NCBI GenBank assembly: GCA_029721435.1
Contig: CM056587.1
Coordinates: forward strand, 12,793,167 to 12,857,166
DNA: 64,000 nt
Source: Gymnothorax reevesii
Lineage: Eukaryota; Chordata; Actinopteri; Anguilliformes; Muraenidae
Direction: 5' to 3'
Made by a program: the position numbers and the translations under genes. Position 1 is the stretch's first letter; every line of letters starts with the position of its first letter. The notes under the pieces were generated by a model. The model was not told the origin of the DNA and made no database searches. It was given only the letters and a program-made list of their open reading frames with translations. Positions 48,480 through 59,360 of this stretch are shown one piece after another.

Positions 48480-48836
48480 TCAATGGAAAAACTAGAACGG
48501 GCACTCGGTAGAGCGCATACCTTCGCCGACGCCACTGAATCCCTCGCCACTGGCGTTGGTTTCATGCCGATCGGATAAAAATTGACCGAGATATGGCCGA
48601 AAGTCGGTTTTGACCTTTTCGTGGCCTTGACCTTGACCTTTGACCCGATCACTCCCAAAATCTAATCGATTGATCCTCAGGTCATGCCAAATCAACCCAC
48701 CAAATTTTATGAAATTCCGTTTGGTACTTTTTGAGTTATTCGATACACATACACACAGACAGACACACAAACAAATAAATACACGGGGATCAAAACATTA
48801 CCTTCGTCAGCGAAGTCGCTGGCGAAGGTAATGAAG
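48480..48836. repeat. Dispersed repeat with terminal GGCGAAGGTAAT
   Basis: CACTCGGTAGAGCGCATACC, CTTGACCTTGACCTTTGACC and ACCAAATTTTATGAAATTCC occur in this order, as in a repeat found across many fish and marine invertebrates. It ends in a palindrome at 48799-48831 (ATTACCTTCG..CGAAGGTAAT). A short CA/ACAA-rich tract precedes the palindrome. Class unknown. Confidence 0.6.
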
Positions 48837-48925
48837 CGAGTAGGCCTACCTGGGACGCATGGTAGTGAGCTTACTGCCTCCTTTCAGATTTTAATGCGTC
48901 AGGGACGTAGGACGCGTACGGTCAT

Positions 48926-49170
48926 TTGACGAGTGGAAACTCGCCAGTTGTGTTTAGGATGTAAAACTTGCCGGTCATGTTAAAGATGGAAATTCAGTGG
49001 TCATGGAGAATATGGAGACTCGCTGGTCTTGTTTTGGACTGAAACTTGCTGGTCATGTTTTGGATGGACCTTTGCAGGTCATGCTCAGGATTGGAAATTC
49101 GCTGGTTTTGTTTAGGTTGGAAATCAGCTGATGGTGTTCAGGATGTAAACTCACCAGTCTTGTTTAGTTT
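48926..49170. repeat. About 30-bp minisatellite, distal block
   Basis: The GGATGGAAACTCGC..GGTCATGTT array resumes here after 2.1 kb of inserted material. Confidence 0.88.
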
Positions 49171-49445
49171 GTGTGCAAATGTCTTGTCCCTTATTTATAT
49201 GTGTACGCTCGGACATTACCCTGGTGAGGTCTGTAAAACATGTGACAGTGTATATATGGCGCGAGACGGCTGTCCTGAGATAAATGAAGCATGTCAGCTG
49301 GATGCACATCAGGGAGTATTTGCTGAGCATTCAGAAGAACTGAGAAAAAAATGCTGCAAATGGGAATAAAGTTTTAATTAGTTTATGGAAACGTTTTTAA
49401 TGGTGTAGTAATTTTATAAACCCCAGTCCCTTTCGATTGCTTTCA
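49171..49445. other. Noncoding spacer
   Basis: Nothing recognised. Confidence 0.4.
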
Positions 49446-49800
49446 CTCAAATACACCCACACCGACAAAAACAAACATACATATGCTCACGCACACACAC
49501 AGATCCCAATATGACCTCAAACTACGCAAAATACACTCACACTCTCATATACACAGTTACACTTTCTCGCACACACCCAACATGCTTACACATTCATTCA
49601 CAAAACACACTCTTACTCATACAAACACAATCAAAACTGAAACACCCACCAAACACATTCATACAAGCACTCACAGTTACACTCATAAACACACACACAT
49701 GCATCTGCACGCACACTGACACACTCGGGCGCATACAGGCGCACACATACTATACACATATACACACACACGAGACTCACACACTCATACATCATCACGC
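49446..49800. repeat. CA-rich degenerate microsatellite
   Basis: ACACAC/ACTCAC-rich sequence; Thr/His-rich open frames are repeat artefacts. Confidence 0.88.
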
Positions 49801-50530
49801 TCTGTTTCTTTCATGCCAGCATCCACTTAATCTGTCAAGGCTGAATAGGTGGTCTCAGGTTGCAGGGGTCCTCTGTGGCAGCTGTAAATTCTTTATGTGC
49901 ACTGCGCTCAACGAGACCAGATATATGGGAGTAAGCGCTGAGGAGCTGACCTGCACTGAAAGAGATGTGTTGATATTAGATTACATTTACCATACTCAAT
50001 GCCATTTTAATTATGGAGATATTGGTCTCTCGAATGATGCCTGTGGTTGAGAGGCTTGTATTTCATCGGTACCGGAACTAGATTGAGCCAGGTAAACGTG
50101 AAATTAGTCATGTCCTGTTTGTATGAGAGGAGTCTGAAGCATGTTGTATGAGAGGAGTTGTAAATTGTAAGATGAAGGATTTAATTAAGAAAAAGCCTCA
50201 TCAGATTCCTACTTGCCTTGGGTAGCCTGGTCATGGGCTAAGTAACAAAAAAAAGGACTTATAATTTAAGATCCGTGCTCTCTAATCTCTATACTATTTA
50301 TTTGTAAACCCTTATTTGCTGCTACAGGAAATGGTCAGCTTGTTTTCTGCATTTCTAAACAGATTTCCATCTGAGAAAAATGTGCTGCAAATGCCTCTGG
50401 GAAAAGTGTTCACAACCATAAATGCTTGTATAGCGGTTTAATTTCATTTTAAGGAAGATAATTCAGTTTTTTGCCTCTTTATATATAATGCCTCAGGGAA
50501 TGTGGTATGGTTTTCATGCCAGTGACCCAA
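49801..50530. other. Noncoding, no recognised feature
   Basis: Nothing recognised. Confidence 0.45.
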
Positions 50531-50534
50531 ATTG

Positions 50535-50760
50535 AATCGTGAGGGAGGGGGGAAGCAGAGAGCAGAATAAAGAGAACGAGGCGGAAGAGAGGGAGGAGAG
50601 AGGAGAGATGGACCAGAAGAAAAGGGAGAGAGAAGAGGGGGGCAGAGAAAGAAGAGGGCAGTGAGGGCATGAGGGAGGGAGATGGAGAGATGGAGATAGA
50701 GAGGGAAGGGCAGAGGGTTGAGGAACTGGGTGAGATGGAGTAGAGATGGAGATGAGGGCA
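50535..50760. repeat. Polypurine (GGGA/GAGA) tract
   Basis: About 225 bp of almost pure G and A on the plus strand (GGGAGGGGGGAAG, GAGAGGGAGGAGAG and similar). A minus-strand Ser/Pro/Leu-rich open frame is an artefact. Confidence 0.92.
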
Positions 50761-50817
50761 GCTGTGGGAATTCAGTCAGAATGTGGCAGCTGCAGAGGGC
50801 ACTGAGGGACTGGGAGT

Positions 50818-51030
50818 GGAGTGTTTGTGTGGGTGTGTGTGTGTCTGTTTGCATCTGTGCGTGTGTGCGTCTGTTTGAGTGGGACTTCCTGTCTTCATGT
50901 GGGGGTGCTTTTGCGTCTGTGCACGTGTGTGTTAATGTGCATGTGCGCATGAGAAAGTGTGCGTCTGTCCTGTGCGTATGTATGTGCGTACATGAGAAAG
51001 TGCGTGTCTATAGTGTGTGTGTGTCTAAGC
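50818..51030. repeat. TG-rich degenerate microsatellite
   Basis: GTGTGTGTC/GTGCGT-rich, including a duplicated TACATGAGAAAGTG(C)GTGTCT-like segment. Confidence 0.85.
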
Positions 51031-51157
51031 AGGATGTAGAGAACAGCTGAGTGCAGACTGTGGTAAATCTCATTAGATCTATCAGATTACACGCTTGTCC
51101 TGATCCAGGCTCTGCGGCCTATCCCAGCCCAGCACACTGACCGATGCACATGCATGC

Positions 51158-51268
51158 ATTTCAACACACACGCACATACACATGCACGCACGCACTCACA
51201 TACACACACATGCTGTACACGCACGGGTGCATGAACGTACGCACGCAAACAAACACACTCACGCCATA
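51158..51268. repeat. CA-rich microsatellite
   Basis: ACACACGCACATACAC-type repeats. Confidence 0.85.
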
Positions 51269-53665
51269 CTCAAACACTCATGAGATGAAAGTTTCAGCTC
51301 TGTGCAGTCCTTAATTGCGGCCAAGTTTGATCTATCTCGTGATCAGTTTACCGATCTCTGTGAATCGGCTTGGCTAGTCATCCTTGGCTCAGAGTGAGTT
51401 AGACGGACTGGGTGAGTGGTGTTTTTGTCAGAGAGCGGAACACAGTATGCGCAGTGTCCCTGTGGAGTATGGAGTTCCTGCACGGTCGCTCATGCAGAAA
51501 GACGCCCTGAAGAGACCTTACCCAAGGACGTAACGTTATCTGCACTGGCTGATGTGTGAAGAAGTGTCCTCCAGCTGGAGGCATGCTTCTGCAGCCTGCT
51601 GTGGACTTCTGCCCTCCAGCCACACTTTTATATGTCACAGTTACAAACCTGACTTTCAACAAAACCATGCAGGTAAGCCCACTGGACAGCCATAAAATCG
51701 AAGCGCAGAATAAACACGTTAGATGTGGGCCGATGCTAGCTCTCACCCTGTACAGTGAAGGCTCGGATCTTTCTGCGTCGGTCGCTTGGAGTTTGGCGGG
51801 TTAAGTAAAGTTTTCTGTGTAAACGTACGCGATCGTTCCTCCGGGATCGCGGATAGCTGTGCCCGGACTTGCAAACGTGTTGACGGACAGCTATGCCGCA
51901 GACTGAAGTGTTGCCGGAGATAAAGCTCTGTTTGTTCTGTATAACCCAGGAATGAGTTCATGGGGTTTATTCAGGAACACAAGGCACAGGATGTCAGACT
52001 GGCTGAAATGCACAGAAATAACAGGCTTCTCCAATTAGATCCATAAATCAGCAAGAGGAGGACTGAAGGTGAATGCTGGAGAATTTTTTGATCCCCTGCA
52101 AGCTTTAGTACTACCCAGCTGAACTAGCAGTGAGAGACACATTTATAGCATTTTAGACTCAGTGGGGATTAACTCCTCTGTACTCCAGCAGCGTTTCACA
52201 CACACATCCCGCCAGTCCATCTGTACAGATGGTGTGAGGCACTTTACTAAGAGTACGCCAAGCAAAGGGAGAAATATTCTGAAGAATTATGAACATTTTG
52301 TACAGCGTAAGAGACGTTCTGTAGTGAACGCATGCAGTGAAGTCCTTTGCAGTCTCTGAGAATGGAGGAATTGGCATGTAATTTCATTCATTCTCTCATT
52401 TAATGTGAAAACGACAGGTGCAAGGATTTTTGAGGAATTTTATCAGAATATTTTTTTTCACGGAGAGAGGTCAATCTCATAAAGGAGGAATGCCATTGCA
52501 CATGATCACTCTATTTGAATTCCTCCTTGCGAAAACATCAGTTAAAGTGTTGGCACATTCATTGTGTGCTTATAAATTTTGCTGAAGATAATGCAGATAA
52601 GAGAATAGACCTGTGTGATTTTTTTTTTTTTTTAGTTTATCTTGAAACCTTTCCAACCTCCTCACAGGCAGCTCTCAGGGAGTCAAAGTTGCCAAGAAAT
52701 GCTGATGACTGTACGCTAAGAGTGATGGTGTCTGGAATCTGCTGTAATGAGTGTGAGATTTTACAGTCGTTTACATTAACATATTCTCCAGTGTACTTTA
52801 TACTCCTCACATTAAATGCTTAGTTTTTAGATATTTTGCTGTTTATAATCCTAGTTCTCAGTTTCAATATTGGAAAATGCCTCTATATGTGTGTGTGCGT
52901 GTGTGCGCGTGCGTGCGTGTGTGTGTGTGCGCGAGCAAATGTGGTTTCAGGTGTTTGTTGTTTATGAACTGACTTCTGAGCAGATGGGAGAAGTGCTGGA
53001 ATGTTCCGTCCCACTACGCTACAGTGTAAGTGTTTTTACAGCAGTGCTCTCCACTCTCCAGCGCATCGATCCCCCTACCCCCCTCCCATCCCCCCACCCT
53101 TCCACCTTGGGTAGAGATGGCTTAGACCCCAGTGTGGGCACTTCTTGTGCCCCAGGCTAACCTCACTCCTCGCGCCCGTGCGCTGGATAAGCGGGCTTCC
53201 TGTTTTTGCCTTGTGGCAGATAAACCGGGTTCCTGTTTCAGAGGGAGAGCAGAGATGGGGCGCCAGGCCAGAATAGCCTCACCCACCTGTCACATTCCGA
53301 GCTTCAGTTTCCACAAATCTGCACTCTGTGGTGCTTTGAGATTCCGTCTTTTGGTCTAAATGATGGTTTCGGTGGTCTTTGGTTTTTTACAAGCAGCGTC
53401 CATCTTGGGCTTATTTTTTTTGGCCTTCTTGGGCTTCCATAAGCCTATCAACACTTGTAACACCTGGAGGTGTTCACATTTCAGATTAACTGGGGGGACC
53501 CATCCTTTTGCAGGAGGAGGTTCCTGCTCTTCTCACAGCTCTAAACCACATTTGGGGAGAGATGGATTTGGAGGAGATAGGGGCCAGTTGAGAGACCAGT
53601 AGCATGGATGTGATTTGACTCACAGGCGAAAACCATGAGAGTCCAGCTGTCAATTAAATGTTGGT
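51269..53665. other. Noncoding; GTGC microsatellite at 52886-52935
   Basis: TG/GCGTGC tract at 52886-52935 and a 16-T run near 52619-52634. Otherwise no gene or named repeat. Confidence 0.45.
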
Positions 53666-53689
53666 ATTTTTAGGTACTACCTCCAATTT

Positions 53690-53930
53690 AACTGCCTTGT
53701 TTTGTAGCACCAAGGCGTTTGATCAGTTCCAGAGGCCCTATAATCATTCATCCGGCTCAAGCCAAATGACTGGAGGCAAGCAGATCTGGGCTTGGCTGGT
53801 ACGTGAGCGGAAGACCGCCTACATCACAAAGAGGGGGGCTTCTCTGTGTCCTGGTTGAATTCCCAACCAGGGTCTTTCAATCTTTGGCCTATTTACTCAC
53901 CAGGTCGGGAAAAATAAGTACTGTAGAAAT
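53690..53930 (+). mobile_element. Diverged 5S-derived SINE3-type element
   Basis: GGAGGCAAGCAGATCTGGGC followed by TTGGCTGGTACGTG and GGAAGACCGCCT parallels the 5S rRNA promoter segment (GGAAGCTAAGCAG..GGGCCTGGTTAGTAC..GGGAGACCGCCT). Downstream, GTCCTGGTTGAATTCCCAAC followed by CAGGGTCTTTCAAT matches the body of the SINE at 61951-62440. Strongly decayed, with ends unclear. Confidence 0.65.
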
Positions 53931-55580
53931 ACAATGACCATTCATTTGTTCTTTCAGTCATTCATTCACTTTCACCCTCATCTGAAAGGTAAGACCTGAC
54001 ATTAATATAAGTACCGTCCTCCAAGAAGCAGGTGGTCACTGACCCCAGTTTCCTCTGTAGACTAATGGACAAGCTAGACCATTCACTGGGAAAACACATG
54101 CTTCTCATTCTCATCAAAATCTTTATGGAATGCCCCTGTGAGTCATGGAAAAGAATTTGAGATTGGGCAACTGAGGTTAAACACTAACCACCTACTCTAC
54201 CGCAGGGGTCAGGTCCAATCTCACAGCAAGATGTAACTGCTACTGTATTCTCCATTTATATTCACAGTAATAGTGCTACAGTGATGATGGCACAAACTTG
54301 TGCTGTCACAATTTTAACATGTTTTTTCACATGGATTGCTATTCATCTTAAGTTAAACGGATGAACAAAAGCATCTTGTTTGGGACGATGGGCCAGTTTA
54401 GCTTCTCTTGGTGTCACTCATGGTGGTCTTAGAAACCTGTCGCTGGAAAAAGAGCCCCATTGCTCATGTTTATACTGCAGTGGGACCCTGATAGACGCAA
54501 AATGTTAATGGGTGCTCTGCTGGGAGCTGTGTTTATCAAACACTAACAGGAAAGCAGAGTCAATGGAAGGAAGGAAAGGACTTGTCATAATTCTAAAAAA
54601 GATGGGCTCCAAAGGTCCTATTGGTCCAGAATGCCAGTGCATCAAAAAACATGGAAATCCGTCATTCCCCAATTCTGTTGGCTGGGGATTGTGTTGGTAT
54701 TTTAAAAGGCTGGTCTGTTTCTGAGGGCAGGTTGCCAGAGTGTCGCGCATTGAGGCCTCACTGATAGGCTTGTCAGAGCCGCTTGATAACGGGGTGGCTG
54801 TGGTGTTCTTTGTGACGTACAGTCGGGCTCAGTTTAGATATCACAGCAGGGAGCCATCAGGATGCTTCCTCTTTCTCTAAGCACTGCTGTAGGGAGGGCA
54901 CAGGCTGGGGAGTCATTGGAAAGAGGTTTCGCTTACCGTAGGATGGCCTCTAGGAGTGGTGGGGTTAAGTCATATGTCCTGGGGGAGGGCACTGTATGTG
55001 GGCCTGCTCTGTGTTTGGGGGACGTCTCTGCTTCAGGGTGGGTTCAGAGTCTTTAATTGGGTGGGGGACTGGTGTTTGGGGGGGCTCTAACATCAGTCAG
55101 CATTCCACAGGGCCACAGACCGTTGCCCGTGGGACCGGATGAGTTTGGATTGGAGGTCGTTCACCTCAGGCCTGGTTCATATGATCTCAGCAGTATTTCC
55201 CCTCTTTAATTTGAGCCTGTGTGTCAGTCTGGTGGGGTTTGGTTCTGTCCAATCCTGACTTGCATTCAGTCTTCTTGGCTGTTTTCTGCTTTGAGTGTGA
55301 AGAGAGAGAGATGGAAGTCAGCAAAGACTTCATTGTGTTCAGAGACTCTCCGGGCTTACAAAATATCATTCGCTATTGTGCTGCCTATAGACTTGCGCAA
55401 AGCAAATTCTGAGAGATTCTGAATGGCTAACTTGCATGAGGACTTCTTTGGTGCGGTCTTAATAGGACTAAATGACCTATAGCAAAACAGTAACACATTT
55501 TGGCTGTTGATTGACAGTTTTTGTATAGCATGGTGCCAGTTCCCCAGAAATCATTTACTAACTCCTCTCCCAGTTGCCTA
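53931..55580. other. Noncoding, no recognised feature
   Basis: Nothing recognised. Confidence 0.45.
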
Positions 55581-55583
55581 CAT

Positions 55584-55623
55584 AACACACACACACACAT
55601 TCATTGGTATGCACACTCCCGCA

Positions 55624-55662
<39 letters not shown>
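55584..55662. repeat. CA microsatellite
   Basis: Two CA runs around CATTCATTGGTATGCACACTC; the second has about 18 uninterrupted units. Confidence 0.95.
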
Positions 55663-55665
<3 letters not shown>

Positions 55666-56989
55666 GTAATATCCACGTAAGAGTTGGCAGACTACCGCGG
55701 GAGTTTCCTTGTTTTGAGAATAAAGTGGTTCTGCCATTGTGTGAGGTCTTATCTTTCCAGAACCTTCTAACATCACTTGAGAGATCTTTTTGTTTTCTTT
55801 TCCTCTGTGATGATATTCTCCTTCGGGCATTACCTTGAATTTTTTTTTTTTTTTAGAGAAGTAGTGCCCCGTGGTATTTAGGGTTTGTGCAGAGTTCTCC
55901 ATGTGCTCTGCTTTCATTTGCTTTTTAGATCGGTTGGAGTGGAGCTCACTCAACACAGTCTTAGAAAAATCCGGAACCTCATAACCCGCCCCCCCCCCCC
56001 CCCCAAAAAAAAAACCTACCACCTTACAGCCCAAGGCAATTCATTGTTCTGTCTCTTTTGACGAGGAGAAAGTTGGGGAGATGCTGATCCTTTGAGACGG
56101 TGTGTGTTTCACTAAAGCCGTTATTAGCGGGGAGCTCGTCCACCTTTCCTTTCATGCTAATCTCCCCCACTCGGTGGCCATTTTGGTATCCTTCAGGGTC
56201 TTTCCCCTCGGAATCTCCGTGCATGTCTGTACCGGCCTGAGCCGAGGAGTCGGAGTGCCTGTCTGCTCTTCCAGAGCGTAGAAAAGAGCCCAGAGGGGGA
56301 GGGATTAATTGTGGTGTAGAGCTAGAGTGGTTGATTTACAGTGTCTGACGGATGAGCTGAGAGAATTCATGAGGAATTCCGATAAGTTCTCCTCAGCACC
56401 TCCGCTTGAAGGAAGAACCTGTTCCCCGGATTCAGCCGGACTGGTTTGCTCTGGGGGTTCGGCATTCAAGCTGCTCTGTGAATGGGGACTGCTGACGGAG
56501 ACAATTTTCCATGCATGCCACCTTCCTAATTAAGGTCACCGGCATTTACGGCAGACAACCATTTTAAAGACGTTTTCATACAGGGAGCTGTGGGGCTTCA
56601 ATGGGAACGTGAGACAATCCAGTATGATTTTATGAGTCTGCTCGATATGGGCAGTTTTTTTCATGGCTTAGTAGAGGGAGGGAGGGAAGGCATTAACTAT
56701 GGATAAATTTTGAGAAAATTTGGGAAATGGTGCATCAGGCGGGTAGAGGGTAATTTAGAGTATAGTGATCTTGTGTGAGGCATAACATGAATGTAATTTC
56801 CGGAAATGCCATGATTCATGCGCATAAACATGCTGGGCAGATGTGACGAGGAGGAGTGAGACGCAAACCGTTCAGCTGTCTTGTCTTCCCTGTCCTGTGG
56901 CTCTTACTTGGCTCATAAATCTCCTGGTCTACATTACAGCTCTATGGATAAGCAGGCTCCAGTCCTTTAGGAAAAGTTTCAGTGGTAAA
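55663..56989. other. Noncoding upstream of col18a1 exon; poly-C
   Basis: Sixteen C (55989-56004) are followed directly by ten A. The region 56200-56950 has moderate GC content and may include promoter or enhancer sequence for the exon at 57252, but no specific site can be supported. Confidence 0.4.
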
Positions 56990-57251
56990 AACTTAGTGTG
57001 AGAGGAGCTGACTGGAGCAGCAACAGCTGTGTGAGAGGCGGAGGCAGGAGGAGCTGGGGTGGGGGAGAGGGGTGTGGTTCAGTGCTGCTCAGCCAGTGAG
57101 GAAGTTTCTCCTGACCACCCCCGTACAACACTAAGTTCCTCCTCCTTTGTGTTCTTGTGGCGCTGGGGCTGTGTGTTTGGGCTGTGCGCTAGCTTACTAT
57201 GCAGAGCCAGCCGGGGCAGTGAAGGGGAGGCAGCAGGAACCGGCCCTCGCC
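56990..57251 (+). promoter_or_regulatory. col18a1: Probable 5' UTR / second-promoter region of col18a1
   Basis: This G-rich stretch directly precedes the first coding exon of the long isoforms. I see no TATA box at a useful distance. GGGGTGGGGGAGAGGGGTGTGG at 57056-57077 is a CACCC/GC-box-like cluster on the opposite strand. A short upstream reading frame lies at 57199-57222. In mammals the corresponding exon is driven by its own promoter, so a start site here is expected from knowledge of the family; the exact position cannot be read from sequence alone. Confidence 0.5.
57199..57222 (+). CDS. Short upstream ORF (7 codons)
   Basis: ATG at 57199 opens a frame of seven codons ending in TGA at 57220-57222, 29 bases before the col18a1 start and out of frame with it. 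If it lies in the mRNA leader it could dampen translation. It counts only if transcription starts upstream of it, which is unproven. Confidence 0.35.
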   Translation: MQSQPGQ

Positions 57252-58434
57252 ATGGTTAATACCGGGATCTGGTTGGCCCTTGCTTTCTTTTCGGCACTCT
57301 GCACGGGACGCTCGGATGCTTGGTTCTGGAACTGGGAGGAGCCAACCACCGAACCCCCGGCAACTCCCTCACCCCCGCCCACCGATGACAGGTCTGGAGT
57401 GGGGCCCACTGACAGCAGGGAGGAGCCTGATGCCACCATCGCCAGCTTGGGCGCGGAAATCATCGATGTGGCCAGTGGGATTCGCGACGTTGTGCAAACA
57501 TGGGACCAAAATCTGGACCGTGGGGCACACCAGACAACTACTGCGAAGCCTGCACTGACCACCAAGCAGGCGGGCCTCATCTCAGGGGGAGCCAAGCCGG
57601 GTAATGGGGCTTCAGGGCAGGGAGGTTTAGGGGGGTTGGCAGGGGAGGAGGAGGGGACACAAGAGGGCAGAAATATACCTGCTGAGGTCACAGGGCTGGA
57701 AGGAGTTAGACGCAGGTGGTATGCTGGGGGGCTGCCAACAGGGATGGACCTTTTCCTGAATGCTATGCACAGGAGTAACCAGACGGCTGCAGAGTACAAT
57801 GCTGGTCCTCAGGGTCATGATTTTGACAGCAGGCCTGTTCACAGCTTTAGTCTCTCTCTACCTCAGGGAAATGCCCAGAGTGGCAGCTTTAGTTTTAATA
57901 CTAACTCTAGTCAGAATGACTTGATCAGTAATCTAACGGGGTATCCCAAGCAGTACATCGTCTCAGGCCATCTCTTAACCTCTCTGAAAAATGATGGGTC
58001 TCTCTTAGCTGAATCTTCTGGCTGGGAGCCCCACTGCGTGCCCCTAGATTCCAATTTGCCCTTTTGCACCGGCGCCAGGCAGGAGAACTTCACAGTGCCC
58101 AATTTCCTGAATCAGAGCCGGGCGGACGAGGTGCGAGCAGTGCTGCGGGAGTGGGCCTGGCTGCTGGAGTCGCGCTGCCACCCTAGCCTGGAGTGGTTTT
58201 ACTGCCTACTGCTGGTGCCGCGGTGTACTGCACCCGGCAGCCCAGCCCCGCTGCCCCCCTGCCGCAGTGCGTGCGAGAGCCTACGCGACAGCTGCTGGGA
58301 TGTCCTGCGCCACGGGCGCCTCGTAGCGGCGTGCCACTCGCTGCCCGACCCACAGCACCAAAGCTCGCAGTGCCAGTCGCTGCCCAACCTCGACCACCAG
58401 GCCTCGCCCTGCCTGTCTCTTAGTAACCAGAAAG
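57252..58434 (+). CDS. col18a1: Collagen XVIII alpha-1, long-isoform first exon (DUF959 + Frizzled)
   Basis: Collagen XVIII is a basement-membrane heparan-sulfate proteoglycan, the precursor of endostatin. This exon encodes the N-terminal 394 residues (plus one base) of its long form. Residues 1-23 are a signal peptide (core IWLALAFFSAL). WFWNWEEPTTEPP and the motif GAEIIDVASGIRDVVQTW (67-84) match the DUF959 region of mammalian COL18A1, followed by a Ser/Gly-rich linker. Residues 262-374 form a Frizzled-type domain with all ten cysteines: 262, 272, 309, 318, 325, 337, 341, 348, 361 and 374. N-glycosylation sequons lie at 176, 218, 227, 279 and 287. The start is the first in-frame ATG and has a good context (CGCCATGG). 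The exon ends AAAG/GTAACG, phase 1. Collagen XV, the closest relative, lacks a Frizzled domain. Triple-helix and endostatin exons are not in the window, so the gene is partial. Confidence 0.93.
58332..58433 (+). repeat. col18a1: 39-bp in-frame tandem duplication in col18a1
   Basis: Units 58332-58370, 58371-58409 and a partial 58410-58433 encode CHSLPDPQHQSSQ, CQSLPNLDHQASP and CLSLSNQK. Cysteines are spaced exactly 13 residues apart (361, 374, 387). The third cysteine is additional to the ten of the Frizzled domain. Confidence 0.85.
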
Positions 58435-58440
58435 GTAACG
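58435..58440 (+). other. col18a1: Splice donor of the col18a1 exon
   Basis: AAAG/GTAACG. The exon leaves one base (G) of the next codon, phase 1. Reading through would reach a stop at 58512-58514. A weaker alternative GCAG/GTTAGA lies at 58445. Confidence 0.75.
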
Positions 58441-59323
58441 GCAGGTTAGAATGCATCCCTGGACTGGAATGCATTCTGAACCAGCACCACCTGTCTGTCT
58501 CATCGTCCCGCTAATTAAGCTCGGTCAGGGTACAGTACTAAACCCCCTCCATCCGGAAAAGCTACACGGGGAGAGCTGGACGGGGCTCAAATGCGTGTCA
58601 GCTTCAGGACTACCGTATGAGAGGATGGGGGGTTTCGCGGCAGAATTTCTCCGACATCCGCCTCCTGGTCTCTCCCGCTCGCGCTCAGAAACGCGGCATG
58701 AATTAACGCACAGCGTCAGGGGCATTTTAACCTGCTCCGCCCGCGCAGGGGCTCATGCATGCTATGCGAAACCTCACCACTCACTTATTGCTGCACGTCC
58801 TGTAACTTGTAGCTCACTAAGCGCACGCGGTAAAACCAAAATAGGGCACTTCAGTTTTTTTTTTTTTTTTAAATGCATCGCCTTATATGTGAGGAGTATT
58901 TCATGGAATTGCGATTTTTTTGTAATTCCTGCAAATTGAGAGCAGTTGAATATATGTTGAAGTTTTGTGTTTGAATGATTGATTTTGGAAGGCAAGCTGC
59001 CAGCAGGAAGGCATTGCGTTGATCCAACTGTGTAGTTATTTTTGGCTTGAATGTGTTCTGCTCAATGTGTTCGGCTGTGCGGGTCTTCCTTTGAGGAGCT
59101 GATTACTTTAGCACACTGTTCACTGAGAGCACAGCAGACTGACTTAAGCACGGGGGAAATGGTTGCTTTCCTATCCATAATGTGGATACACAATTATATC
59201 AAGGGCAAAATGTCAAAACACAGGCTTCCTTGGACTGGTGTGATATTTTTGGCAGGAAGTGTAATATAAAAATAAGAAAAGCCCTACTAGCCCTCATGCT
59301 CTCGGATCTGGATAGAGTATGCT

Positions 59324-59360
<37 letters not shown>

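Noticed and set aside
50444..50950. 168-residue Ser/Pro/Leu-rich minus-strand protein
   Set aside because: Complement of the polypurine tract and TG repeat.
57197..57799. 200-residue minus-strand protein opposite col18a1
   Set aside because: Shadow of the GC-rich coding exon; no signal or domain.
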